This document shows, piece by piece, positions 47,706 through 58,604 of a DNA stretch of 64,000 nt (position 1 is its first letter; every line of letters begins with the position of its first letter). Location of the stretch: the NCBI RefSeq assembly GCF_027580225.2, contig NC_073358.2, forward strand, positions 26,624,501-26,688,500, written 5' to 3'. The notes under the pieces are model-generated. The model was given only the letters and a program-made list of their open reading frames with translations, was not told where the DNA came from and searched no databases. The position numbers and the translations under genes were made by a program. The DNA is from Misgurnus anguillicaudatus. Taxonomy: Eukaryota > Chordata > Actinopteri > Cypriniformes > Cobitidae.

Positions 47706-49544
47706 AGGGGTCAAGCCCAGAATGGGCGAAGACCCCTATTGTATCCGTTAGTTTTCTTTTTATTAGGGGTCAAGCCCAGAATGGGCGAAGACCCCTATTG
47801 TATCTGTTAGTTTTCTTATTATAATAATTATTATTCTGCTTCTTCTTCTTCTTCTTCTTCCGCCATTGCGGTCTATGGCAGCCCATAGAACCGTACGTAG
47901 GAAAGTTATGAAATTTGGCACACTGATAAAGGACAGTCCAATGTGTCCCCATAGCAAATTTGGAGTCTCTATGTCTAACCCGCTAGCGCCACCAACAGTC
48001 CAAAGTTGCACTTACGTTTTTGCTTATAACTTCTGACCCGTACGTCCTAGAAATTAAATTCTTGTTTCCTCTGATTCCTTGGCTCAAGACAATTCGACTG
48101 GACCCTATGACGTCATTTTCCGTCATGAAAATTTTTCCGCCATTTTGAATTATTCGTAAAACCTACTTTTGCGAACTCGTCCTAGAGCTTTTGCCCGATT
48201 TCCACGAAAATCGGTATGTAGCATCTACAGACCCTCACGGCAAAAAGTTATGGAATTCATGTCAATTCGTCAATCCGTTTCCGTAAACCGCGTCAACGAA
48301 TTTTACGTAGAGCCCAAAAAAACGGATTTGAGGCTGTATCTTCGGCAAACTTAAGCCTATTGACACTATACTTGGTACTTGTGATGCCAGTCAGGAACTA
48401 CGGGTGCCTGCAGAGTTTTGTCACAGCGCCACCTAGTGGTCAGACTTATGCTTTACACGCCTATAACTTTGGCTCCGATTGACGTATTTTCACGGGACTT
48501 GTTTCTTTGGAGTTCTGAATAGTTGCCGAGTCCAACGATACCAAACATGCCAGAATTCGCCTTACGGTTAACCCTGCGCAGCAAAATAGCGCTTAAAAAA
48601 CACGCGTGAATATCTCCGCGAGCGTTTTTCCGATCGACTCGAAAATACCATAGGAAGAAACTAACCTTACCTTCTGAACAAAAAGTTCTATTGACGTTAT
48701 ATTAAAATTTTCATCAGAAATGGCCGAAAATTGCAAAAAACGAAAAATTACCTTCAAATTTTGTGTTTTTTACACATAAATGGTTGTAACTTTGTAACGA
48801 AAAGGGATTTTTTCACCAGATTTGATACGCTGATGCATGAGCACATTCTGAGGCTACACAAAAAAAATTGTATGCTTGCACCACTAGATGGCCTTATAAT
48901 TGAACAAAACCTTTGATAACAAGCCAGCCTTATGGTCATACAACTGTTTCTTAACTAAACTAAAGTGTATAGTCATAAAACTAGCTAGATGTAACACAAT
49001 CATGACTTGATGTTGCATGCACAATTTTGTCTTTGCGCCACCTACTGGTTTTGAGATAGAATATGGTATTTTTGCCTAAAACTACTGCAACAACACATCT
49101 AAAACCATGAGTCATCATGGATTATTCATTTCATGGCTTTGACTATAATCACTGGTGGTTGCCAATTCACTCCCCTTCAACCATTGAGAATACCTTATCA
49201 ACCGTTTTTGCAAAAACTATATCTCTGCATCAGAACATCGTAGAGACACGGGGATAGTCTCTTTTGACTAGTTAAACTTGTTGTAACATGATGTGACCCA
49301 TGTTTTGCCACTGCAAACACCACTCACATGTCTTTCAGTGCTCTAATGTTCCATGATTGTCAATAACAGAAGGACGATTGCAGTAGACAAGAACTTAGAT
49401 TATTTTTGTTGATAACTTTTTTGTTTTTTCATCTAAAATTATTAGGTTTACCTAGAATCTTCAATCTGCTTATCCAATCTCAATTTTACATCCTTTTTTG
49501 CCCTTTTCGGCTTGACCCCGGCATTGCTGCTTGCAGCTATATTT
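47706..49544 (+). repeat. Array unit 2
   Basis: Begins with two tandem hairpins at 47706 and 47765, each followed by ATTGTATC(C/T)GTTAGTTTTCT, then a TTC-rich microsatellite. Ends with the GCTGCTTGCAGC hairpin at 49526-49537. Confidence 0.8.
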
Positions 49545-51255
49545 ATAATAATAATTATTATTATTCCTATCCCCTTGCGGTCTATGGCAGCCCATAGAAC
49601 CGTACGTAGGAAAGTTATGAAATTTGGCACACTGAAAGAGGACAGTCCAAATAATATCCACAGCAAATTTGGAGTCTCTATCTATAACCCGCTAGCACCA
49701 CCAACAGTCCAAAGTTGCACTTCTGTTTTTGCTTATAACTTCTGATCCATAAGTCCTATAAACAAAATTCTTGCTTCTTCTGATTCCTTGGCTCAAGACG
49801 ATTCGATTGGACCCTATGACGTCATTTTCCGTCATGAAAATTTTTCCGCCATTTTGAATTATTCGTAAAACCTACTTTTTCAAACTCGTCCTAGAGTTTT
49901 TACTCGATTGCCACAAAAATCGGTATGCAGCATCTAGAGACACTCACGCCAAAAAGTTATTAAAAGAATTTTGATAAACCAATCCGTTGTCGTATACCAC
50001 CTTAACGAATTTTATGTAGAGCGCAAAAAAACTGATTTTAGGCTGTATCTTCGTCAAACTTATGTCTATTGACACGACACTTGGTACTTGTGATGCCAGT
50101 CAGGAACTATGGGAGCATGCAGAGTTTTGTCACAGCGCCACCTAGTGGTCAGACTTATGCTTTACACGCCTATAACTTTGGCTCCGATTGAGGTATTTTC
50201 ACGGGACTTGTTTATTTGGAGTTCTGAATAGTTGCCGAGTCCAACGATACCAAACATGCCAGAATTCGCCTTACGGTTAACCCTGCGCAGCAAAACAGCA
50301 CTTAAAAAACACACGTGAATATCTCCGCGAGCGTTTTTCCGATTGACTAAAAACACCATACGAAGAAACTAACCTTAACTTCTGAACAAAAAGTTCTATT
50401 GGCGTTATATTAAAATTTTCATCAGAAATGGCCGAAAATTGCAAAAAACGAAAAATTACCTTCAAATTTTGTGTTTTTTACACATAAATGGTTGTAACTT
50501 TGTAACGAAAATATATTTTTTCACCAGATTTGATACGCTGATGCATGAGCACATTCTGAGGCTACACACAAAAATTTTTTATGCTTGCACCACTAGATGG
50601 CCTTATAATTGAACAAAACCTTTGATAACAAGCCAGCCTTATGGTCATACAACTGTTTCTTAACTAAACTATAGTGTATTGTCATAAAACTAGCTAGATG
50701 TAACACAATCATGACCTGATGTTGCATGCACAATTTTTTCATTGCACCACCTACTGGTTTTGAGATAGAATATGGTATTTTTGCCTAAAACTACTACAAC
50801 AACACATCTAAAGCCATGAGTCATCATGGATTATTTCTTTTATGGCTTTGACTATAATCACTGGTGATTGCCAATTCACTCCCTAGCAACCATTGAGAAT
50901 ACCTTATCAACCGTTTTTGCAAAAGCTATATCTCTGCATCAGAACATCGTAGAGACACGGGGATGGTCTTTTTTGACTAATTAAACTTGTTATAACATGA
51001 TGTGACCCATGTTTTGCCACTGCAAACACCACTCACATGTCACTCAGTGCTCTAATGCTCCATGATTGTCAATAACAGAAGGACGATTGCAGTAGACAAA
51101 AACTTAGATTATTTTTTTTTGATAACTTTTTTGTTTTTTCATCTAAAATTATTAGGTTTACCTAGGTTCTTCAATCTGCTTATCCAATCTCAATTTTACA
51201 TCCTTTTGTGCCCTTTTCGGCTTGACCTCGGTGATTGCTGCTTGCAGCTATATTT
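49545..51255 (+). repeat. Array unit 3 (5' hairpin missing)
   Basis: Begins directly with an ATT-rich microsatellite after the previous terminus and lacks the AGGGGTC hairpin. Ends near 51255; its terminal repeat is GGCTTGACCTC, one base off the others. Confidence 0.78.
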
Positions 51256-51270
51256 ATTATTATTATTATT

Positions 51271-53051
51271 AGGGGTCAAGCCCAGAATGGGCGAAGACCC
51301 CTATTGTATCCGTTAGTTTTCTTCTTTTTCTTTTTCTTTTTCTTTTTCTTATATATTATTCTTCTTCCTGTTCCATTGCGGTCTATGGCAGCCCATAGAA
51401 CCGTACGTAGGAAAGTTATGAAATTTGGCACACTGACAGAGGACAGTCCAAGTAATATCCATAGCAATTTTGGAGTCTCTATCTCAAACCCGCTAGCGCC
51501 ACCAACAGTCCAAAGTTGCACTTACGTTTTTGCTTATAACTTCTGACCCGTAAGTCCCAGAAACGAAATTCTTGTTTCCTCCTTGCCTCAAGACGATTCG
51601 ATGAGACTCTATGACGTCATTTTCCGTCATGGAAATTTTTCCGCCTTTTTGAATTAATCATAAAACCTACTTTTGCGAACTCGTCCTAGAGTTTTTACCC
51701 GATTGCCACGAAAATCGGTATGCAGCATCTAGAGACACTCACGGCAAAAAGTTATTAAAAGAATTTCGATAAACCAATCCGTTGTCGTATAGCGTGTCAA
51801 CGAATTTTACATAGAGCGCAAAAAAACAGATTTTAGGCTGTATCTTCGCCAAACTTAGGTCTATTGACACGACACTTGGTACTTGAGATGCCAGTCAGGA
51901 ACTGAGGGTGCATGCACAGGTTCGTCGCAGCGCCACCTAGTGGTCAGACTTATGCTTTACACGCCTATAACTTTGGCTCCGATTGACATATTTTCACGGG
52001 ACTTGTTTCTTTGGAGGTCTGAATAGTTGCCGAGTCCAACGATACCAAACATGCCAGAATTCGCCTTACGGTTAACCCTGCGCACCAAAATAGCGCTTAA
52101 AAAACACGTGTGAATATCTCCGCGAGCGTTTTTCCGATCGACTCGAAAACACCATAGGAAGAAACTAACCTTACCTTCTGAACAAAAAGTTATATTGGCG
52201 TTATATTAAAATTTTCATCAGAAATGGCCGAAAATTGCAAAAAAATAAAAATTACCTTTAAATTTGGTGTTTTTTACACATAAATGGTTATAACTCTGCA
52301 ACAAAATGAGATTTTTACACCAGATTTGATACACTGATGTATGAGCACATTCTGAGGCCACACTAAAAAAATTGTATGCTTGCACCACTAGATGGCCTTA
52401 TAATTGAACAAAATCTTTGATATCAAACCAGCCCTATGGCCATACAACTGTTTCTTCACTAAATTAATGTTTATAGTCATAAAACTAGCTAGATGTAACA
52501 CAATCTTGACCTAATGCTGCATGCACAATTTTGTCATTGCGCCACCTACTGGTTTTGAGATAGAATATGGCATTTTTTGCCTAAAACTACTGCAACAACA
52601 CATCTAAAACCATGAGTCATCATGGATTATTCCTTTCATGGCTTTGACTATAATCACTGTTGGTTGCCAATTCACTCCCTAGCAACCATTGAGAATACCT
52701 TATCAACCGTGTTTGCAAAAGCTATATCTCTGCATCAGAACAAGGTAGAGACACTGGGATGGTCTCTTTTGACTCATTAACACTACTGTAACATCTTGTG
52801 AGCTGAGTATTGCCACTGCAAGCACCACTCACATTTCCTTCAGTGTTCTAGTTGTCAATGATATTCGAGAACAGAGGGAGTGATTTCATTGAATGAGAAC
52901 GCAGCTTTTTTGCTGGAATTATTTTATATAATTTTGTCTAAAATCAAGAGATTTTCCTAGGTTCTTTAAACTGCTCATCCGAACTCAATTTTACTTTCTT
53001 CTGTGTCCTTTTTGGCTTGACCCCGGTAATTGCTGCTTGCAGCTATATTTA
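51271..53051 (+). repeat. Array unit 4
   Basis: Has a 5' hairpin at 51271, then (TTTTTC)n, the common body, and the terminal hairpin ending at about 53051. It is preceded by a short TTA microsatellite. Confidence 0.8.
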
Positions 53052-54415
53052 TCTATTATTCTTCTTCTTCCGCCATTGCGTCTATGGCAGCCCATAGAAC
53101 CGTACGTAGGAAAGTTATGAAATTTGGCACACTCATAGAGGACATTCCAAATAGTCACCACACCAAATTTGGAGTGTCTATGTCAAACCCAATAGCGCCA
53201 CCAACAGTCCAAATTTTCACTTACATTTTTGGTTATAACTGCTGACCCGTACGTCATAGAAACGCAATTCTTGTTTCTTCTGATTCCTTGGCTCATGCCG
53301 ATTCGATTGCACCATATGACGTCATTTCCGTTATGCTAATTATTTCGATATTTTGAATTGTTTGTAAAACCTACTTTTTCGAACTCGTCCTAGAGCTTTT
53401 GTCCAATTTGCGTAAAGAATGGGTGTGTAGCATCTAGAGACACTCATGGCAAAAAGTTATGGAATTCGTGTTGATTCACCAATCCGTTACCGTATAACGC
53501 GTCAATGAATTTTACGTAGAGCGCGAAAAAACGGATTTGAGGCTGTATCTTCACCAAAGTTAAGCGTATTCCTACGAAACTTGGTAGTTTTGATGGCAGT
53601 CACGACCTGAGGGTCCATGCCCAGTTTCGTCACAGCGCCACCTAGTGTTCACGAGATTTGAAAAATTGCTGTTTTTGCTTATAACTACTGCAAAGTTAAG
53701 TCTAAAATTATAAAAGTGCTGTTGTTAGATTCCTTGAGGCATGCCGAGTCAAACGATACCAAAAGGTTTTCTGTCGACCATTTTGGGGGTCGGCCATTTT
53801 GAATTTTAACTTTTTTTGTAGGAAAGTTATGAAATTTGGCACACTCAAAGAGGACATTCCAAATAGTCCCCACACCGAATTTGGAGTGTCTATGTCAAAC
53901 CGATAGCGCCACCAACAGTCCAAATTTTCACTTACATTTTTGGTTATAACTGCTGACCCGTACGTCATAGAAACGCAATTCTTGTTTCTTCTGATTCCTT
54001 GGCTCATGCCAATTCGATGGCACCATATGACATCATTTCCGTCATGCTAATTATTTCGATATTTTGAATTGTTTGTAAAACCTACTTTTTCGAACTCGTC
54101 CTAGAGCTTTTGTCCAATTTGCGTAAAGAATGGGTGTGTAGCATCTAGAGACACTCATGGCAAAAAGTTATGGAATTTGTGTCGATTCGCCAATCCGTTT
54201 CCGTACACCGCGTCAACAAATTTTACGCAGAGTGGGAACAAACGGATTTGAGGCAGTATCTTCGCCCAAGTTAAACATATTCACATGAGATTTGGTAGTT
54301 TTGATGGCAGTCATGACCTGAGGGTGCGTGCACAGTTTCGGTACAGCGCCACCTAGTTTGAGCATGTTGATGAGCATGCCGCAATGGATTTGCGGCTATA
54401 TCTTCGCAAAAGTTT

Positions 54416-54530
54416 TGCACATTGGCAGTGGTTCAGTGGTTCAGGGGTTAGTGGTGGTTGTCTACAAATCGGAAGGTTGGTGGTTCAAACCCCAGCTCCA
54501 CCTGACCAAGTGTCAAAATGTCCATGAACA
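54416..54530 (+). mobile_element. tRNA-derived SINE fragment, copy 1
   Basis: Contains a box A-like TGGTTCAGTGG and a box B-like GGTTCAAACCC with 60-70 bp between, then CCAGCTCCACCTGACCAAG. These are internal pol III promoter elements of a tRNA-derived SINE. It is not a tRNA gene: there is no acceptor stem or anticodon arm. Confidence 0.65.
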
Positions 54531-54869
54531 TATGTCATAACAGTCATTGAAAAGTGATTTTTTTTGCTTATAACTACTGCAAAATTGAGTCTAAATTCAT
54601 GAAAGTGCTATTGTTAGATTCCTTGAGGCATGCCGAGTCAAATGATATCAAAACGTTTTCTGTCTGCCATTTTCAATAACAAAGCATACCAACTTTTTCA
54701 AAACTCCTCCTACAGCGTTCGTTTGATTGGCTTGGATTTGGTACACACAATCTAGACTCTAGAGAAAAAGTTTTTGTCAGTTGTATAGCACATCAACAAA
54801 TATAATGGCGGGCACAAAAATGGATTTGAGGCTATATCTTCGCAAAGGTTTTGCACATTGATGTGTGTA

Positions 54870-55050
54870 TTGGCAGTGGTTCAGTGGTTAGTGTAGGTTG
54901 TCCACAAATCGGAAGGTTGGTGGTTCAAACCCCAGCTCCACCTGACCAAGTGATGAGGTGTCCATGAGTGAGACATCTAAGCCCAAATGCTCCCGATGAG
55001 CTGGATGGCTCTTGTGTGGCTGACACTGTATGAATAGGTGAATGTTTCAC
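54870..55050 (+). mobile_element. tRNA-derived SINE fragment, copy 2
   Basis: Same core as 54416-54530 (GGAAGGTTGGTGGTTCAAAC) but with a longer body to about 55050. The flanking repeat is also duplicated, so this may be a local duplication instead of a second insertion. Confidence 0.65.
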
Positions 55051-55893
55051 AACTTGTAAATGTCGTGAACTGAGGGTGTATGGAATGTTTTGTTACAGCA
55101 CCACTTAGTTCATCAGTGACATTTTTTGAAAGCCCTTGTAAACTTTTCAGTGCTCCTACTGGTTAAGAGTTTTGAGGCTTTATCTCCAGATCACTTTATC
55201 GTATGTACACCAAATTTGGATTTGTCATCACAATCATGACCTGAGGCACCATATTGTTTCGGTGCAGTTCCCCCAGTGGTCAAGTCATTTGAGGCTATAT
55301 TTCAACATTGCTTAATCATATGTATATCAAATTTTGTGGGTGTCATCACAATCATGACCCAAGGCATCATCTATTGTTTCGGTGCAGTGCCTCCTAGTGG
55401 TCAAGTCATTTGAGGCTATATATCAACATTGCTTAATTGTATGTATATCAAATTTGGTGGATGTCATCACAATCATGACCTGAGGAACCATCTATTGTTT
55501 CGATGCAGTGCCCCCTAGTGGTCAAGTCATTTGAGGCTATATCTCAACATTGCTTAATCGTGTGTACACCAAATTTGGTGGGTGTCTTCACAATCGTGAC
55601 CTGAGGCACCATCTATTGTTTTAGTGCAGTGCCCCCTAGTGGTCAAGTCATTTGAGGCTATATCTCAACATTGCTTAATCATATGTATATTAAATTTGGT
55701 GGGTGTCATCACAAACGTGACCTGAGGCAAAACCCATTGTTTCTACACAGCACTCAAGATTTGAAAAATGGCTATATTTGCCTTAATCTACTGAAAACTT
55801 CTTAAATCTTAAATCATGACGGTCATCAACCAATACTTCATTCTGTGCCCTTTTTAGCTTGACCCCGGCATCGCTGCTTGCAGCTATATTTTA

Positions 55894-56470
55894 CCCATAT
55901 ATCCCTGTTCACTTGGGTATGCATGCTCGTAGCTCGTAGCTATTTTTCACATGTACAGTACGCAGTATGCTTTCAGCTACTGTAGTCTGGCACAGCAATA
56001 ATTAAAGAATTCCACTGAACGAGGAAATGAGGAAAAACTCATCCGATAATATTCCCTTGATGTTGCATCTTTCTTGTCAAAATGTGGATCACAGCTTAAG
56101 GAGGCACCAACTAAAAAAGTCCCAGGTTAAATCCTTCCAAACCATCATTATCATTTGAGTTTCCCTTATTCTTCTGTGTCCCTTTTTCATGTCTCGGATC
56201 AAAGTTGACTGTTAACGTCAAACCCAATGTAGAGGACCTTCATCATCAGTGGCATTTAAATAGGCTAAACCTAAATATTTAACAGAGCTGGAGCTTTGTT
56301 AAATCGTCTCTGACAGAACCCCTCATTAAATAACAAACTAAGTATTTGACTAAGGATTGTGTCAGCTTCCAAATCTAAATTGTGCTGCTGATTTAATTTA
56401 ACTTTTCCGATTGAAAGGAAAACTTATTAGTTTGCTTATTTTGAACCACAGTGTTGTTGATAGGCCATTG
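55894..56470. other. Gene-free stretch
   Basis: No repeat boundary or exon was recognised between the end of the array and the exon-like ORF. Confidence 0.35.
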
Positions 56471-56816
56471 TTAAATGTTAGTTTGCTGTAGGCAGTACCC
56501 TCCGAAGGGACTTGCGATATTCATGTGCTCCAAAGAAATTTCGTACTTGAATATTTTGCCAGCTATAAACGCTTCTTCGATATCAAATGTTTCCTTTTCC
56601 GGCTTGTTTGAAACATATCCCGTAAAGAACATTATTCGTGTCCTTCCTGCATTAGCAGATAACTTTTTCTCTTCTGAAACATCATTTAAGATGCAAGCTC
56701 GTACTTTAGCTCTTAAACCTGGCGGGTACGCAGTCCCGGAAAACTTCTGGGAGAAAGATTGGCGAGGAGAAGAACCGATGGCAAACTCATGTTCCAACGC
56801 AACCTGTCAAATATAG
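56471..56816 (-). CDS. Exon-like ORF of unknown gene
   Basis: An open minus-strand frame of about 114 codons. It begins directly after a strong splice acceptor (CTATATTTGACAG, exon start about 56816) and continues to a stop at 56471. A weak donor (GG/GTACTG) near 56505 would shorten it. The sequence is balanced and hydrophilic (ALEHEFAIGSSPRQSFSQK, EEKKLSANAGRTRIMFFTG, ETFDIEEAFIAGKIFKYEI), unlike the surrounding repeats. The opposite strand is also open here (113 codons), which weakens the case. I do not recognise the family. Neighbouring exons were not found. Confidence 0.35.
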
Positions 56817-56819
56817 ACA

Positions 56820-57160
56820 GAGAGTGACAGGCGACTTGTGTAGCTCTTTTTTTTACTTTCCGTGCGTGTGCACAAACGCTTTAGATGTGTCAAAAGGGTT
56901 AGGAGTTTGAGAGCTGAGCCTGCACAAATTTGACGGTGCCGGTTAATTGGCTGGTTGGTTCAGGTCTTCCCACACATATAGTGGTTTGAGGGGATGGAGA
57001 GGGATCTGAGCTTTTGCTTAAAGGTATACTGCAGCCAAATATTAAAATCACCCAATGATTTACTTACCCACAAGCAATCAGAGATACACATGTCCATCAT
57101 CTTTCATACGAACACATTTGGAGTTATTTTAGTAAATTTCCTTGCTCCTCCAAGCTTTGT
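56820..57160. other. Gene-free stretch
   Basis: Upstream (minus-strand sense) of the exon-like ORF. No partner exon was seen. Confidence 0.35.
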
Positions 57161-57165
57161 TTATG

Positions 57166-57625
57166 CTGTGTTCACACCAGCCGCGGTAGAGGTGTCAAGC
57201 GTGAGTGATTTCAATGTTAAGTCATTGTATAGGCGCGTTAACGCGCGTCTGGAGGTGTCACAGCGCGAATGAGGCTCTTAGCGCGGCGTGGTAGATGTGA
57301 TTCCGCCTCATTTGCACGAATGCCGTGAATTGAGCGTTGCCGCGGGAAACACACGAGTTGAAAAATGTGAACTTTCGCGAAAAAATGCGTTGCGTTAACC
57401 AATCAAGAGCTTGCTTTAGTAGTGATGTGATCACAGGAAGCGAGCGCAGTCGCAGAAGCCCCTCCCAAGACCCGAATTTCCGCGTGAATGTCTTGATAAC
57501 TAGAATTTCACTTGCGGCTTTCACGCGGGAATGAAGCGAGTACACTCAAAATGTTCAAGCATCCAACTACGCGCGGTAGACGCGAATTTTATGCCTCAAA
57601 CGCGTCTGGTGTGAACCCAACATTA
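57166..57625. mobile_element. GC-rich TIR element (GTTCACACCAG ends)
   Basis: The left end GCTGTGTTCACACCAG and the inverted right end CTGGTGTGAACCCAACAT enclose ~460 bp rich in CGCG motifs. Such units are widespread non-autonomous elements in fish. No transposase. Short ORFs in it are incidental. Confidence 0.7.
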
Positions 57626-57629
57626 TAAC

Positions 57630-58050
57630 GATAGAAAACAGGGATCAGGGAACATTTTCTGACCTAAACCCCAAAAAGTGCACTCATCCTTCACAAAAGT
57701 GATCCACACGGCTCCAATGGGTTAATAAACGCATTTTGCAGTACAATTTTGTAATTTTTTTTTTATTAAACTTAAGCTATAATAACTAACTTCCATTAGT
57801 GACATCATCTTGGACTTTGAAGTTTAGCGTAGTGAACGTTGGTTTGCAATAGGTACATTGCGCAATGACTCTTGTGAATTGCGTAAGCTCAAGATGGCGT
57901 CGTTACCGGAAGCTAGTTAGTTATTGGCTGGAGTATCGCTTAGGGCAACTCCATATAGGCCACATTATGTTATTAGTTGCTTATAACACTTTTTATAAAA
58001 GGGGTCATTCTGACTCTTAAGCATATTTAAGAGAGTTTCCAATGCTTTAC
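57630..58050. other. Gene-free stretch
   Basis: No feature recognised. Confidence 0.35.
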
Positions 58051-58051
58051 A

Positions 58052-58604
58052 CTTAAAGAGCACCCATTTCATTGCTAAAAAACAACGTCTTTTGTGTATT
58101 TGGTATAATACAATGTGTTCACGTGATTTATGGTTAAAAACACATTATTTTCCACATACCGTACATTTTGGTGGCTCCAGATTTCACTCTCTTCCTAAAA
58201 CGCACGGATTTGAAAAGCTCTGTGTCCCTGATTGGCCAAGTAACATGTATGTTGTGATTGGCCTGAATACATCTGACGTCAGCCGGAAATGTGATGCTCC
58301 TTACCATGTTTGAAAGATTCGGTTGCTAACATGAGTTACCTTACAGGCTGTGAGTCCGAAGCGGGAGGAATTATGATAATGTCGGTCTTGACTACATCAC
58401 CAATCCCAGGAAGTAAACTGTTGCCTACAATCCATGTGTTTGTTGTTCTCTAAGAAAAAATATTTATTTGGAGACGATAACTTGCGCCATCGTTTACTTT
58501 GGGGTTTGTACCGTTTGCATATCGTTAACATGTACTACTAATACACACTTACACACTAAAGGAAATGTAAAAACTTGAATCGGACAATAGGTGTTCTTTA
58601 AGAA
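58052..58604. mobile_element. TTAA-flanked MITE, full copy
   Basis: Inverted ends AGAGCACCCATT and AATAGGTGTTCT, with TTAA directly outside both (about 58053-58056 and 58600). About 540 bp, non-coding. Partial relatives lie at 22260-22452 and 40467-40708, giving three members in this window. The TTAA duplication suggests a piggyBac-mobilised family, though the ends do not start with CCC. Confidence 0.7.

Larger units (their letters stand above)
45498..55893 (+). repeat. Head-to-tail array of five non-coding hairpin-ended repeats
   Basis: A shared anchor (CGTACGTAGGAAAGTTATG) occurs at about 45669, 47891, 49601, 51401 and 53100, spaced 1.7-2.2 kb. Each unit ends with GGCTTGACCCC (or a near form), a GCTGCTTGCAGC palindrome and TATATTTA at about 47705, 49544, 51255, 53051 and 55893. 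Units 1, 2 and 4 also keep a 5' hairpin beginning AGGGGTCAAGCC. GCGCCACCTAGTGGTC occurs many times. No gene is present. It is discussed in the findings as a possible Helentron-like element. Confidence 0.85.
53052..55893 (+). repeat. Array unit 5 (internally duplicated, with SINE-like inserts)
   Basis: Lacks the 5' hairpin. The region from 53818 repeats 53110-53560, and 55140-55740 contains four copies of a CCCCTAGTGGTCAAGTCATT segment. Two tRNA-like SINE pieces interrupt it at about 54416 and 54870. It terminates at 55893 with the usual GACCCC and GCTGCTTGCAGC signature. Confidence 0.78.

Noticed and set aside
54416..54530. Possible tRNA gene
   Set aside because: Box A- and B-like motifs are present but no cloverleaf, anticodon or acceptor stem can be formed. 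A second copy nearby points to a SINE.
45498..55893. CRISPR-like or satellite array
   Set aside because: Units are 1.7-2.8 kb with diverged bodies and terminal hairpins in a vertebrate context. There are no short repeats with unique spacers.
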